From the NCBI GenBank assembly GCA_902778245.1, contig CACYXH010000004.1, positions 1 to 60,072 on the forward strand: 60,072 nt of DNA, read 5' to 3'. Origin of the DNA: an uncultured Lachnospiraceae bacterium (GTDB lineage: Bacteria > Bacillota > Clostridia > Lachnospirales > Lachnospiraceae). The notes under the pieces were generated by a model that made no database searches, was not told the origin of the DNA, and saw only the letters and a program-made list of their open reading frames with translations. The translations under genes and the position numbers were made by a program. Every line of letters begins with the position of its first letter. The first letter of the stretch is position 1. Of the stretch, positions 34,591-43,245 are shown in pieces.

Positions 34591-35700
34591 ATGGTTAGAA
34601 TCCTCTTTCTGATCCACAATCTTGGTCAAGGCGGAGCTGAAAAGGTTCTCGTGAATTTGGTCAATAACATGGATCGCACAAAATTCGACATTTCGCTTAC
34701 AGTCTTGTTTGGTGGTGGAGTGAACGAGCAGTTTATTAAGCCGGATATTCACTTCCATTCTGTTTGGCCAAAAGAAGTTCCCGGCAACAGTAAGCTGATG
34801 AAATTACTGTCGCCGCAGCAATTGCATAAGCTTTGCGTTAAGAAACGGTATGACATTGAGATTGCTTACTTAGAAGGACCATCAGCCAGGGTGATTTCCG
34901 GGTGCTGTTTCCCAAATACCAGATTGATAAGCTGGGTACACGCCGAACAGCGCACACGGGTAGCGGCGTCTCGCAGTTTTCGTTCTGAAAGAGAAGCGGA
35001 TGGTTGCTATAACCGATTTGATCGGGTTGTGTGTGTTTCGGATACGGTAAAAAGGGATTTTGAATCCATAATAAGACTTGAACAGGAATGTATTGTTTTG
35101 TATAACACGGTTGAGTCAGAGCAAATTCGGGAACTTTCAAAAGACGATGCTCCGGAAGTGATAGATGATGGTTGTATCCGGCTTGTCGCAGTCGGAACAT
35201 TGAAAGAAGTCAAGGGCTTTGACCGGCTGCTCCGTATTGTAAAGCGATTGAGGGACGAAAAAAGGGAGGTTCACCTATATCTTATTGGCCGAGGCAAATT
35301 AGCGAAACAATTTGAGCGATTCATTATAGAAAACAGGCTTGATGACTGTGTAACCATGTTGGGGTATCAAACCAATCCGTATAAATATGTGACAAAATGC
35401 GATCTGTTTGTCTGTTCCAGCTACTCAGAGGGTTTTTCCACTGCAGCGACAGAGGCTTTAATTGTTGGAACGCCGGTGATCACGACATTGGTTTCCGGTG
35501 TGAAGGAAATGCTGGGAGAGAACAACGAGTATGGAGTTGTCACAGAGAATGAAGAGGAAGCGCTTTATCGGGGAATAAAACAATTATTAGATTATCCGGA
35601 CCTGTTGGATTACTATAGAAAGCAGGCATTGATTAGAGGGAAGGACTTCAGCACTGAGCATACTGTAGAAGCAGTTGAGGATATGTTACTGTCCCTTTGA
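34591..35700 (+). CDS. Glycosyltransferase family 4
   Basis: GT-B enzyme, 369 aa. It begins MVRILFLIHNLGQGGAEKVLVNL, the usual GT4 opening with the GGAE acceptor loop. DRVVCVSDTVK, VGTLKEVKGFDRLLRIV and CSSYSEGFSTAATEALIVGTPVI (donor site, E-x7-E) follow. The start was chosen because GGGGGAGGG directly precedes ATG 34591; ATG 34576 overlaps that site. It ends ten bases before the acetyltransferase gene. Confidence 0.9.
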   Translation: MVRILFLIHNLGQGGAEKVLVNLVNNMDRTKFDISLTVLFGGGVNEQFIKPDIHFHSVWPKEVPGNSKLMKLLSPQQLHKLCVKKRYDIEIAYLEGPSARVISGCCFPNTRLISWVHAEQRTRVAASRSFRSEREADGCYNRFDRVVCVSDTVKRDFESIIRLEQECIVLYNTVESEQIRELSKDDAPEVIDDGCIRLVAVGTLKEVKGFDRLLRIVKRLRDEKREVHLYLIGRGKLAKQFERFIIENRLDDCVTMLGYQTNPYKYVTKCDLFVCSSYSEGFSTAATEALIVGTPVITTLVSGVKEMLGENNEYGVVTENEEEALYRGIKQLLDYPDLLDYYRKQALIRGKDFSTEHTVEAVEDMLLSL

Positions 35701-35710
35701 GGAGTAGAAT

Positions 35711-36253
35711 ATGGATATCATTAAGGAAATCGTATACAGATTTCGAGGCGATTACACAACTGAAAAACTGATTTCAATGGGAATGAAAGTTGGAAAAAAC
35801 TTTAAGCGGTTAAATGGAGTTATTCTAGATCCTGCCCATTGTTGGTTGATCGAAATTGGGGATAATGTTACGATGGCTCCAAGAGTTCACATTCTTTGTC
35901 ATGATGCGAGCACCAAAACGTTTCTCGGCTATACCAAAATTGGACGAGTGACCATAGGGAATAATGTTTTTGTTGGCGCTGAGTCTGTTATCCTACCCGG
36001 CGTGACGATCGGCAATAACGTTGTGATCGGTGCGAACAGCACGGTAACTCATGATGTGCTGGATAATACAGTCGTTGCCGGGACACCGGCAAAACAAATT
36101 TGCACCTTGGATGAATATCTAAATAAAGAGAAGAAAAGAATGGGGAAATCTCCGGTTTTTGATGATACATATACGTTGCCCCAAAAAATCTCAATGGAAT
36201 TGCGGATGACACAGAAAGAAGCACTAACCGGGAAGATAGGGTATATTGACTGA
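35711..36253 (+). CDS. Hexapeptide-repeat (left-handed beta-helix) acetyltransferase
   Basis: A 180-aa protein with repeated [I/V]-G-x4 units (IGRVTIGNNVFVGAESVILPGVTIGNNVVIGANSTV), the left-handed beta-helix of MAT/LbH acyltransferases. DPAHCWLIEIGDNV precedes them, and VVAGTPAKQI is the typical end of the helix. It probably O-acetylates a sugar of the glycan from acetyl-CoA. Its stop overlaps the next start (TGATG). Confidence 0.9.
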   Translation: MDIIKEIVYRFRGDYTTEKLISMGMKVGKNFKRLNGVILDPAHCWLIEIGDNVTMAPRVHILCHDASTKTFLGYTKIGRVTIGNNVFVGAESVILPGVTIGNNVVIGANSTVTHDVLDNTVVAGTPAKQICTLDEYLNKEKKRMGKSPVFDDTYTLPQKISMELRMTQKEALTGKIGYID

Positions 36254-37266
36254 TGGAGATGGATAAGATTTCGATTATTGTGCCTGCATACAACATCGAG
36301 CATTACATTGAGAATACCGTAAAAAGCATCTGCGACCAAACGTATCGGAATCTGGAAATCATTTTGGTGGATGACGGGTCAATGGATCGTACGCCGGAAA
36401 TTCTTGATCGACTAGCTGAGAAAGATGACCGGATTCGTGTCATTCATAAGGAGAACGGTGGTGCGACCAGCGCTCGCCTTTGCGGCGTTAAAGTAGCAAC
36501 AGGTGAATGGATCGGCTTTGTTGACGGCGATGATTATATTGAGCCGGAAATGTATGAAATGCTGATTGGAAACGCAAAAAAATATGGAGCAGATATTTCG
36601 CATTGTGGCTATCAGATGATATTTCCCAGCCGGGTCGATTACTACTACAACACAGGCTGTCTTGCGGAGCAAGACAACCTAACAGGTCTGAAAGACTTGC
36701 TAGAAGGCTCATTTATTGAACCGGGTCTGTGGAACAAACTCTTCCGCAAGACCTTGTTCTACAACTTGATGCACGACAATGTGATGGACAATAAAATTAA
36801 GAATTATGAAGATCTGCTGATGAATTACTACTTGTTTCAATCTGCCAGAAAAACCGTTTATTATGATATTTGCCCGTATCACTATGTTCTTCGCCCAAAT
36901 TCTGCTGCAACGTCAGGTATGAACGAACATAAGCTGAGAGACCCGATTCGTGTTATGAGCAAGATATGCGAAGAAACAGTTGAATGCCCCGAACTGAATC
37001 ATTTGGCGGAAAAGCGCCTTACAGGGCAAATGATTGATGCGGCAGTGATGCCGTTAGGGCAACAGCCGGATGTGATTTCTTCGTTTCGTCGTGAAATGTG
37101 CGTGGAGCTGCGTAAACGGCTGCCGTATGTTCTCAAGTCTAGCTATATGGGTATCAATTTAAAATTCAAAGCGCTATGGGTATCGATTTGGCCAGCAAGC
37201 TATCGTTTCGTACATACAATATATGCAAAAGCAATAGGATTAGACCGAAAATACAGAGTAGAGTGA
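36253..37266 (+). CDS. Family 2 glycosyltransferase
   Basis: 337 aa. ISIIVPAYNIEHYIENTV, VDDGSMDRTPEI, VIHKENGGATSARLCG and FVDGDDYIEPEM are the GT-A nucleotide- and metal-binding motifs. The C-terminal half (GLWNKLFRKTLF, NYEDLLMNYYLF) is typical of EpsH/EpsJ-like transferases. Translation is coupled to the acetyltransferase by a one-base overlap. It shows family-level similarity to the next gene, which may be an old duplicate. Confidence 0.9.
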   Translation: MEMDKISIIVPAYNIEHYIENTVKSICDQTYRNLEIILVDDGSMDRTPEILDRLAEKDDRIRVIHKENGGATSARLCGVKVATGEWIGFVDGDDYIEPEMYEMLIGNAKKYGADISHCGYQMIFPSRVDYYYNTGCLAEQDNLTGLKDLLEGSFIEPGLWNKLFRKTLFYNLMHDNVMDNKIKNYEDLLMNYYLFQSARKTVYYDICPYHYVLRPNSAATSGMNEHKLRDPIRVMSKICEETVECPELNHLAEKRLTGQMIDAAVMPLGQQPDVISSFRREMCVELRKRLPYVLKSSYMGINLKFKALWVSIWPASYRFVHTIYAKAIGLDRKYRVE

Positions 37267-37277
37267 GGTGTGAGTTG

Positions 37278-38255
37278 ATGGGTTTAATCAGTGTTATTGT
37301 ACCCGTTTATAAAGTGGAGCAATATCTGGATCGATGTGTTGAATCCATTGTCAATCAGACCTATCAACATCTCGAGATCATTCTGGTAGATGACGGTTCG
37401 CCGGATCGCTGCCCCGAAATGTGTGACGAGTGGGCGGAGAAAGACAGTCGTATCAAAGTGATTCATAAGGAAAATGGCGGACTGTCTGACGCAAGAAATG
37501 CGGGGTTGGAAGCAGCAACAGGGCAATATATTGCGTTCGTTGACAGTGACGATTGGATTGATAAAACATTTATTGATTACCTATACCGAGCGATTACAGA
37601 TACTGGCGCGGATTTATCTGCTTGCGATGTTTGCTTTGTTCCGGATGGTGAAGAGCTTCCTGATTGTATGGAGTCATTTGGAACGGTTCAGACTTGTTTT
37701 CCTGAAGAGGCAATTGGGGAACTTTTAAAGGGAAGCAGCTTCAGGGCGACTGTCTGGAACAAAATCTATAAGGCAGAGCTACTTTACGGAGAGACATTTG
37801 AGATAGGACGACTACATGAAGATGAGTTTTTCAGCTATCGAATCTTTGATAAATGCAGTCGGTTGGCATTTGTAGATCTTCCGCTTTATTGCTACCGCCA
37901 GCGAGCGGACAGTATTATGTCCACTTATTCCATCGGGCATTTGGATGCATTAGAGGCATACAGCAGGAGACTTGAATTACTGAAACATAAGTATCCGGAT
38001 CTGTATCGGCGAGATAAGGTGTTATTTTGTGTAGCTTGCCTGAACTTATATTGCGATGCGCTGATGCATCAATTTGACAACAATATAGTGGCACGGAACA
38101 GAATTAAAGAATATCGCAGAAGGATTCATTTTTCGTTCAGCGAGATCGTGCGTCATTCCCTAAAAAAAAAGATTTACATCATTGGCTCACTGCCGTTGAT
38201 CATTGATTTATTTGCGAAATTACGAGTGTGTAGAGGATATCAACAAGATGGGTAA
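37278..38255 (+). CDS. Family 2 glycosyltransferase
   Basis: 325 aa from the chosen ATG (GAGGTG upstream). The in-frame ATG at 37176 lies inside the previous gene and is rejected. Motifs are ISVIVPVYKVEQYLDRCVES, VDDGSPDRCPEM, NGGLSDARNAGL and FVDSDDWIDKTF. FRATVWNKIYKAELL and GRLHEDEFFSYRIF mark the acceptor half. It overlaps the next gene by eight bases. Confidence 0.9.
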   Translation: MGLISVIVPVYKVEQYLDRCVESIVNQTYQHLEIILVDDGSPDRCPEMCDEWAEKDSRIKVIHKENGGLSDARNAGLEAATGQYIAFVDSDDWIDKTFIDYLYRAITDTGADLSACDVCFVPDGEELPDCMESFGTVQTCFPEEAIGELLKGSSFRATVWNKIYKAELLYGETFEIGRLHEDEFFSYRIFDKCSRLAFVDLPLYCYRQRADSIMSTYSIGHLDALEAYSRRLELLKHKYPDLYRRDKVLFCVACLNLYCDALMHQFDNNIVARNRIKEYRRRIHFSFSEIVRHSLKKKIYIIGSLPLIIDLFAKLRVCRGYQQDG

Positions 38256-39228
38256 TTTGCCGCAGCGAATAAAAAAAAGATACGACATAACAGCGAGAAA
38301 TTGGAGGAACGATTGCAAGTTCTCCAAAGAGCTTGCCGTATATCGATTGATCGGAGATTTGTGCGGTAGAGCGCACATGAAGGGATTAGGCGCTTGGGGG
38401 AAAAGTAAAAAGGATGCGTGGATTTTAAATTACCTGAATGAGATGTTAAGCCCGATCATGAAAAGATATAGGTACATAGATCGCACGGGTATACGGTTAG
38501 AAAACGCCCCCATCTGGGTCTGCTGGTGGACAGGCGAAGTAACGGCACCGCCTCTTGTAAAGCAGTGCATCAAAAGCATCCGAAAGAATGCGGGAGATCG
38601 CCCTGTTCATCTGATTTCGGAAGAGAATTATAGGGATTATTTTGAACTTCCTGATTACATTATGCGGAAAATGAAGAACGGGCAGATTGGACTGGCCCAT
38701 TTTTCGGATTATCTGCGTGTTTCTCTGCTGAAGAAATATGGCGGTCTTTGGCTGGATGCGACTATATTTTGCGCTGAGAAGATACCCGAAGAGTATTTTA
38801 AATTTCCCTTTTTTACCGGCAAGAGTGAATACAGGGAAAGCAACTACATTTCCTGTTTTCAGTGGACTACATTTTGCCTGGGCGGCTGGAGAGGAAACGT
38901 TTTTTATTCATTTATGAAGGATGCCTTTGAACGTTATTGGAAGAGTGCAGATACAGCGATTGATTATCTTTTCTTTGACTATTTGATATATTTAGCAAAG
39001 GAGAATGTCCCTGCAGTTGAGAAATTGATGGATGCGGTCCCGGTGAATACCCCCCACCGTGATGACCTGCAGGCTGCCATGAATATGGGACTTCCAGCAG
39101 AAGAATTTTGGAACGTAGTCCGGCCGGACACGGCTCTGTATAAGCTTTCATGGAGAGAAACGTATGCACTTGAAACGAAAGACAGCGCAGAAAGCATATA
39201 TGGCTATTTTTTACACATGGAAATATGA
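38248..39228 (+). CDS. Capsular polysaccharide synthesis glycosyltransferase (Caps_synth, GT32-like)
   Basis: 326 aa. The family's signatures are IWVCWWTGEVTAPPLVKQC, then HFSDYLRVSLLKKYGGLWLDATIF, in which the LDAT stretch stands where GT32 enzymes have DXD. FFTGKSEY follows. The start at 38248 follows AGAGGA and overlaps the previous stop; a longer ORF from 38203 lies in the preceding gene. Function: a sugar transfer step in capsule synthesis. From 39229 to 39363 there is a gap with no gene and no clear signal. Confidence 0.85.
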   Translation: MGNLPQRIKKRYDITARNWRNDCKFSKELAVYRLIGDLCGRAHMKGLGAWGKSKKDAWILNYLNEMLSPIMKRYRYIDRTGIRLENAPIWVCWWTGEVTAPPLVKQCIKSIRKNAGDRPVHLISEENYRDYFELPDYIMRKMKNGQIGLAHFSDYLRVSLLKKYGGLWLDATIFCAEKIPEEYFKFPFFTGKSEYRESNYISCFQWTTFCLGGWRGNVFYSFMKDAFERYWKSADTAIDYLFFDYLIYLAKENVPAVEKLMDAVPVNTPHRDDLQAAMNMGLPAEEFWNVVRPDTALYKLSWRETYALETKDSAESIYGYFLHMEI

Positions 39229-39363
39229 GGTGTGAAGGATGATTTCGAAAGTGATTCATGCATGTGTTCTATACAAAACAGGGTGGAATTCGGAATAGAT
39301 CGGCAATATAGCAATATTAAGAAAAGAGATTGGACATTACAAAAAGAGGGGAGATAGAGAAAA

Positions 39364-40254
39364 ATGAATTTTAAATTCAAAATTACAGTCTTCACTCCCA
39401 CATACAACCGGGCATATATGCTTCACAACCTCTATGAATCACTGCAACGGCAAACTTTTCGTGACTTTGAATGGCTGGTAGTGGACGATGGCTCTACCGA
39501 CTGTACTGAAGCGCTGTTTACTGAGTGGATAAAGAACGAGAAGAAATTTACTATACAATATTTTAAGCAGCCCAATGGCGGTAAGTGCCGAGCGATTAAT
39601 TATGCCCTTGATTTGGCACAGGGAGAGCTGTTCTTCACGGTTGATTCGGATGATTATCTCACCGATGATGCATTGGAAAAAATCGCAGCATGGGCGGACA
39701 CATTGCCACAAAATGCTTCTTATTGTGGGGTGGCAGGTAATCTTGGAACGGGTAAGGATGATGTGAAAAACGGTTTGTTTGATGGCGAATACTATGATGG
39801 TGATTTGCTTGACCGATACAAAAAGGTAGATGGCGAAAGAGCGGTTGTCGTATATACGGATATACATCGATGCTATAAATACCCGGAATTCAACGGCGAA
39901 AAATTTATGACAGAAGCAGTTGCTTGGAATCGCATGGCCCACGATGGCTATAAAATGCGTTTCTATAACGACATCATTTGGATTTACGAGTACCGGGAAG
40001 ACGGCCTGACCAAAGCTGGCAATCAACTGTTCATTAATAATCCACATGGCTATGGCCTGTGGCTAAAAGAGAAGGCAGAATTTACAGGCGCAAAATGGAT
40101 CGGCAAACTGAGATTATACTATACATTCACCTGTGAGTTGCTTAATTATCATGATAAGCGTACAATAGCAGAGTGTATCGGCACATCAACGCCTGTGATT
40201 GTACTGTGCAGTGCTGTACACAATATGGTCCGTTTTTTTAGGGGGAAAAGATAA
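39364..40254 (+). CDS. Family 2 glycosyltransferase
   Basis: 296 aa. FKITVFTPTYNRAYMLHNLY, VVDDGSTDCTEA, NGGKCRAINYALDLAQGE and FTVDSDDYLTDDAL form the GT-A core. The C-terminal half (YPEFNGEKFMTEAVAWNRMA, IIWIYEYREDGLTKAG) belongs to a subgroup common in Firmicutes capsule loci. Its stop abuts the next start with no spacer. Confidence 0.88.
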   Translation: MNFKFKITVFTPTYNRAYMLHNLYESLQRQTFRDFEWLVVDDGSTDCTEALFTEWIKNEKKFTIQYFKQPNGGKCRAINYALDLAQGELFFTVDSDDYLTDDALEKIAAWADTLPQNASYCGVAGNLGTGKDDVKNGLFDGEYYDGDLLDRYKKVDGERAVVVYTDIHRCYKYPEFNGEKFMTEAVAWNRMAHDGYKMRFYNDIIWIYEYREDGLTKAGNQLFINNPHGYGLWLKEKAEFTGAKWIGKLRLYYTFTCELLNYHDKRTIAECIGTSTPVIVLCSAVHNMVRFFRGKR

Positions 40255-41055
40255 ATGGGAATGTTCAGCCGTATCTGGACAAGCTATCAGGCAAGGGTCG
40301 CTCAGCCGAAAATGCAGGCTAATTTTGAGAAAACGAAGTGCGGAAAGAAGATTGCGCAATACAAAAACGTTTATGTCGGCAGAAGGTGCTTTTTGATAGG
40401 GAACGGTCCCAGTTTGTCCGCGAAAGATTTAACCGTCTTGCACCGACACGGAGAAATTACATTTGCCTTTAATCGGATTTATTACATGTTCGAACAGACG
40501 ACCTGGCGCCCAACTTTTTACATTTCCCAGGATGAAAAGATGCTGCAGGGTTGTGCCGATGTGGTAGATCGGCTGGATCTGCCCCGGAAACTTATTCCTA
40601 TTCAGTTGAACTGGTACTATGGCATCAATATCCATGATGCAATTTATTTCAACATGAATTGGCAGCAGACAGAGAATCCCATGCAATTTCTGTTTAGCGA
40701 TGATGCCGCGCATGAGCTGGATTGTGCCAGTACCGGCATGTATACTGCAGCACAGCTGGCTGCATACATGGGCTTTAAGGAGATATACCTTTTGGGCGTG
40801 GATCACCATTTCCGCGTTAGCCAGAACAATCAAGGCAAAATTGTGGTCGACTCCTCTGTGAAAGATTATTTTACGGACAAATATAATGGGGATAAGGAGA
40901 ACCTTTATATCCCCAACACGGAAAAAAGCACGCTTACTTATATAGCAATGAAGCTGCAGTGCGATAAACGAGGCATTCAGATTTTTAACGCAACCAGAGG
41001 CGGAAAGCTGGAGGTGTTTCCGAAAGTGGAGTTTGACACGCTTTTTACCGGCTAA
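40255..41055 (+). CDS. DUF115/MptE-like protein (possible CMP-sugar-type glycosyltransferase)
   Basis: 266 aa. The DUF115 signature FLIGNGPSLSAKDL (47-60) is followed by FAFNRIYYMFEQTTWRPTFYI, then STGMYTAAQLAAYMGFKEIYLLGVDHHF. This fold is shared by MptE-like and Maf-type proteins, and the latter transfer nonulosonic acids from CMP donors. In this locus the only CMP-activated sugar machinery seen is for Kdo, so this protein is a reasonable candidate transferase. That is inference only. It sits just before the ABC exporter genes. Confidence 0.78.
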   Translation: MGMFSRIWTSYQARVAQPKMQANFEKTKCGKKIAQYKNVYVGRRCFLIGNGPSLSAKDLTVLHRHGEITFAFNRIYYMFEQTTWRPTFYISQDEKMLQGCADVVDRLDLPRKLIPIQLNWYYGINIHDAIYFNMNWQQTENPMQFLFSDDAAHELDCASTGMYTAAQLAAYMGFKEIYLLGVDHHFRVSQNNQGKIVVDSSVKDYFTDKYNGDKENLYIPNTEKSTLTYIAMKLQCDKRGIQIFNATRGGKLEVFPKVEFDTLFTG

Positions 41056-41071
41056 AAGAAAGGATACATTT

Positions 41072-41929
41072 ATGGCAGACACAACAAGAGAGCAGTACTA
41101 TACATTAATAACTGCAAAACACAACTGGTTTGATCTGAACCTGAAGGAAGTGTGGCAATATCGAGACTTGATTGTCCTTTTCACCAAGCGCAACTTTCAG
41201 GTCCGATATAAGCAGACGATCCTCGGCCCTGCATGGCTGTTTATTAACCCGATTATCTCCAGTTTGATCTACTGCTTTATCTTTGGGAGAATCGCCGGCA
41301 TTGGCACGGGAGAAGTGCCTCAACTGCTTTTTTATATGTCGGGAAATGCGATTTGGGCGTTCTTCTCCAGCAGTGTGAATAGAAATGCGTCAACATTTAC
41401 GGCCAACGCAGCCTTATTTGGAAAGGTATATTTTCCCCGGCTCACGATGCCAATTTCTAATGTACTGACGTCGGTTCTGGAATTCGGTATCCAGATGATT
41501 TTAGTCCTGCTGTTCCTGATTTATTACGTGATCATGGGTGTGGTACATCCAAACTTACTGGCATGGCTGTTGGTGCCTGTGATACTGCTGCATCTAGGCG
41601 TTATGGGCATGGGCTGCGGCATTATTATTTCCAGTCTGACGACAAAATATCGTGATCTGTCCATCCTGGTCACCTTCGCAATCCAGCTGTGGATGTACAT
41701 CACCCCTGTTGTTTACCCGCTGTCTCAGGCAGGTAAGGGATGGATTAGAATGATCTTGCTTATCAATCCGGTAACAGCTCCTGCTGAGGCATTTCGCTAT
41801 GCTGTCCTGGGACAAGGAGAGATCCTTGCGATGCCGCTCGTTTGGTCTTGGACATTTACAATAGTTGTGGTACTGGCGGGAATCATGATTTTTAACAAGG
41901 TGGAAAGAACCTTTATGGATACAGTGTAA
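41072..41929 (+). CDS. Polysaccharide ABC exporter permease (Wzm/TagG type)
   Basis: 285 aa with six membrane segments and the ABC-2 entry motif LFTKRNFQVRYKQTILGPAWLFINPI. A central hydrophobic block and YITPVVYPLSQAGKGWIRMILLINPVTAPAEAFRYAVLG, usual for O-antigen/teichoic-acid exporters, follow. The ATG at 41072 follows GAAAGGA; the ORF start at 41033 lies inside the previous gene. It pairs with the ATPase immediately downstream. Confidence 0.93.
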   Translation: MADTTREQYYTLITAKHNWFDLNLKEVWQYRDLIVLFTKRNFQVRYKQTILGPAWLFINPIISSLIYCFIFGRIAGIGTGEVPQLLFYMSGNAIWAFFSSSVNRNASTFTANAALFGKVYFPRLTMPISNVLTSVLEFGIQMILVLLFLIYYVIMGVVHPNLLAWLLVPVILLHLGVMGMGCGIIISSLTTKYRDLSILVTFAIQLWMYITPVVYPLSQAGKGWIRMILLINPVTAPAEAFRYAVLGQGEILAMPLVWSWTFTIVVVLAGIMIFNKVERTFMDTV

Positions 41930-41940
41930 GGAGAGAAACG

Positions 41941-43239
41941 ATGGAGCAAAGTATAGAAAAAGGTGAAGTTGCCATTCGGATCTCCGGCATAAAAAAAATG
42001 TACAAGCTGGGTCAGATAGGCGGCGGAACGCTGCAGGCAGACCTGCAAAGCTGGTGGGCGCGGAAACGAGGCAAAGAGGATCCAAATACGAAAATCGGGC
42101 AGAAACAGCGTCTTGTAGGACAGACTTTCATGGCGCTAAACGGGATCGATCTGACTGTTTACAAAGGCGAAGCACTTGGCATTATTGGCGGCAATGGGGC
42201 AGGTAAAAGCACTCTGCTGAAGCTGCTTTCCCGCGTGACCGCCCCGACAGACGGAACGATTGAAATCTACGGACGAATTGCCTCCATGCTGGAAGTAGGT
42301 ACCGGATTTAACGGCGAGATGACCGGTCGTGAGAATGTTTACATGAACGGCGCCATCTTAGGCATGACAAAAGCAGAGATTGATGCTAAAATGGAAGATA
42401 TTATTGAGTTCTCTGAGGTGCGGGATTTTATTGATACACCTGTCAAACGCTATTCCTCTGGTATGTACGTCAAGCTGGCCTTCTCTGTGGCTGCTCATCT
42501 TGACAGCGAAATTATGATTATGGATGAAGTGCTGGCAGTTGGTGACATGGCCTTTCAGAAGAAGTGTCTTGACAAGATGCGGGAAGCGGCCAAAAGGGAA
42601 GGCCGCACTGTCCTTTATGTCAGCCATAACATGAACACCATACGGCAGTTGTGTGATCGGTGCGTTGTGTTGGATAAGGGGAAGGTTGCGTTTGAGGGGG
42701 ATGTGGAGGAAGCAATACAGATTTATTGGGGAACATCGGGTGTTCTTAGCACATTTTATAAATATGGGAAGGAATACCACTCCAATCATAGATCGTTCGG
42801 AAAGCTGGTGCTACAATCTCTTTCTGTTCTTAATTCTTCTAATATGAGATTTGATTATGGATCGCCGATTTGTTTGAAGCTAGTGTGTTCTGTTTCAGGG
42901 CAGCTAAAAAATGTAAAGTTTAGATTTGAGATTCAGTATCAAGACGGCTCAAAGGTAGGAACGGTTTTTTCTGATTACGGGGTAGACTTTTTCTCGGCAC
43001 AGGAGAGGTATATAGAACTGATATTTGATACTGAGCATCTTGCACCCGGAAAATATCGTGTTGATATAATTGCTTTTACTTATAACGAGTTTAGAGCTGA
43101 GGCGTTTCTGGATGGTGTGTATCCCGGCTTTTCCTTCGAGATTAATGACACGCTAAATGAACGGAATGAACTTGTATGGATGCATCAATATTGGGGAAGT
43201 GTGCATCTGCATGACGCAAAGATTGTGGGGGGGGGGTGA
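41941..43239 (+). CDS. Polysaccharide ABC exporter ATPase with Wzt-type carbohydrate-binding tail
   Basis: 432 aa. Walker A GGNGAGKST, signature YSSGMYVKLAFS, Walker B IMIMDEVLAVGD and switch His in VSHNM make a complete ATPase (about 1-250). The remaining 180 residues (SVSGQLKNVKFRFEIQYQDG, APGKYRVDI) form a beta-sandwich like Wzt-C, which in known systems recognises the modified end of the finished chain. The gene ends in a run of ten G (GTG then nine G, TGA). Such a tail domain implies the chain has a specific terminal cap, perhaps the Kdo or pyruvyl group made further along. Confidence 0.92.
   Translation: MEQSIEKGEVAIRISGIKKMYKLGQIGGGTLQADLQSWWARKRGKEDPNTKIGQKQRLVGQTFMALNGIDLTVYKGEALGIIGGNGAGKSTLLKLLSRVTAPTDGTIEIYGRIASMLEVGTGFNGEMTGRENVYMNGAILGMTKAEIDAKMEDIIEFSEVRDFIDTPVKRYSSGMYVKLAFSVAAHLDSEIMIMDEVLAVGDMAFQKKCLDKMREAAKREGRTVLYVSHNMNTIRQLCDRCVVLDKGKVAFEGDVEEAIQIYWGTSGVLSTFYKYGKEYHSNHRSFGKLVLQSLSVLNSSNMRFDYGSPICLKLVCSVSGQLKNVKFRFEIQYQDGSKVGTVFSDYGVDFFSAQERYIELIFDTEHLAPGKYRVDIIAFTYNEFRAEAFLDGVYPGFSFEINDTLNERNELVWMHQYWGSVHLHDAKIVGGG
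43227..43236 (+). repeat. Homopolymeric G10 tract at the end of the exporter ATPase gene
   Basis: Ten consecutive G directly before TGA. The run plus TGA (GGGGTGA) resembles an anti-16S site six bases before the GTG start of the next gene. Slippage would change only the ATPase's last residues but could alter initiation downstream. Confidence 0.6.
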
Positions 43240-43245
43240 CCGGAC

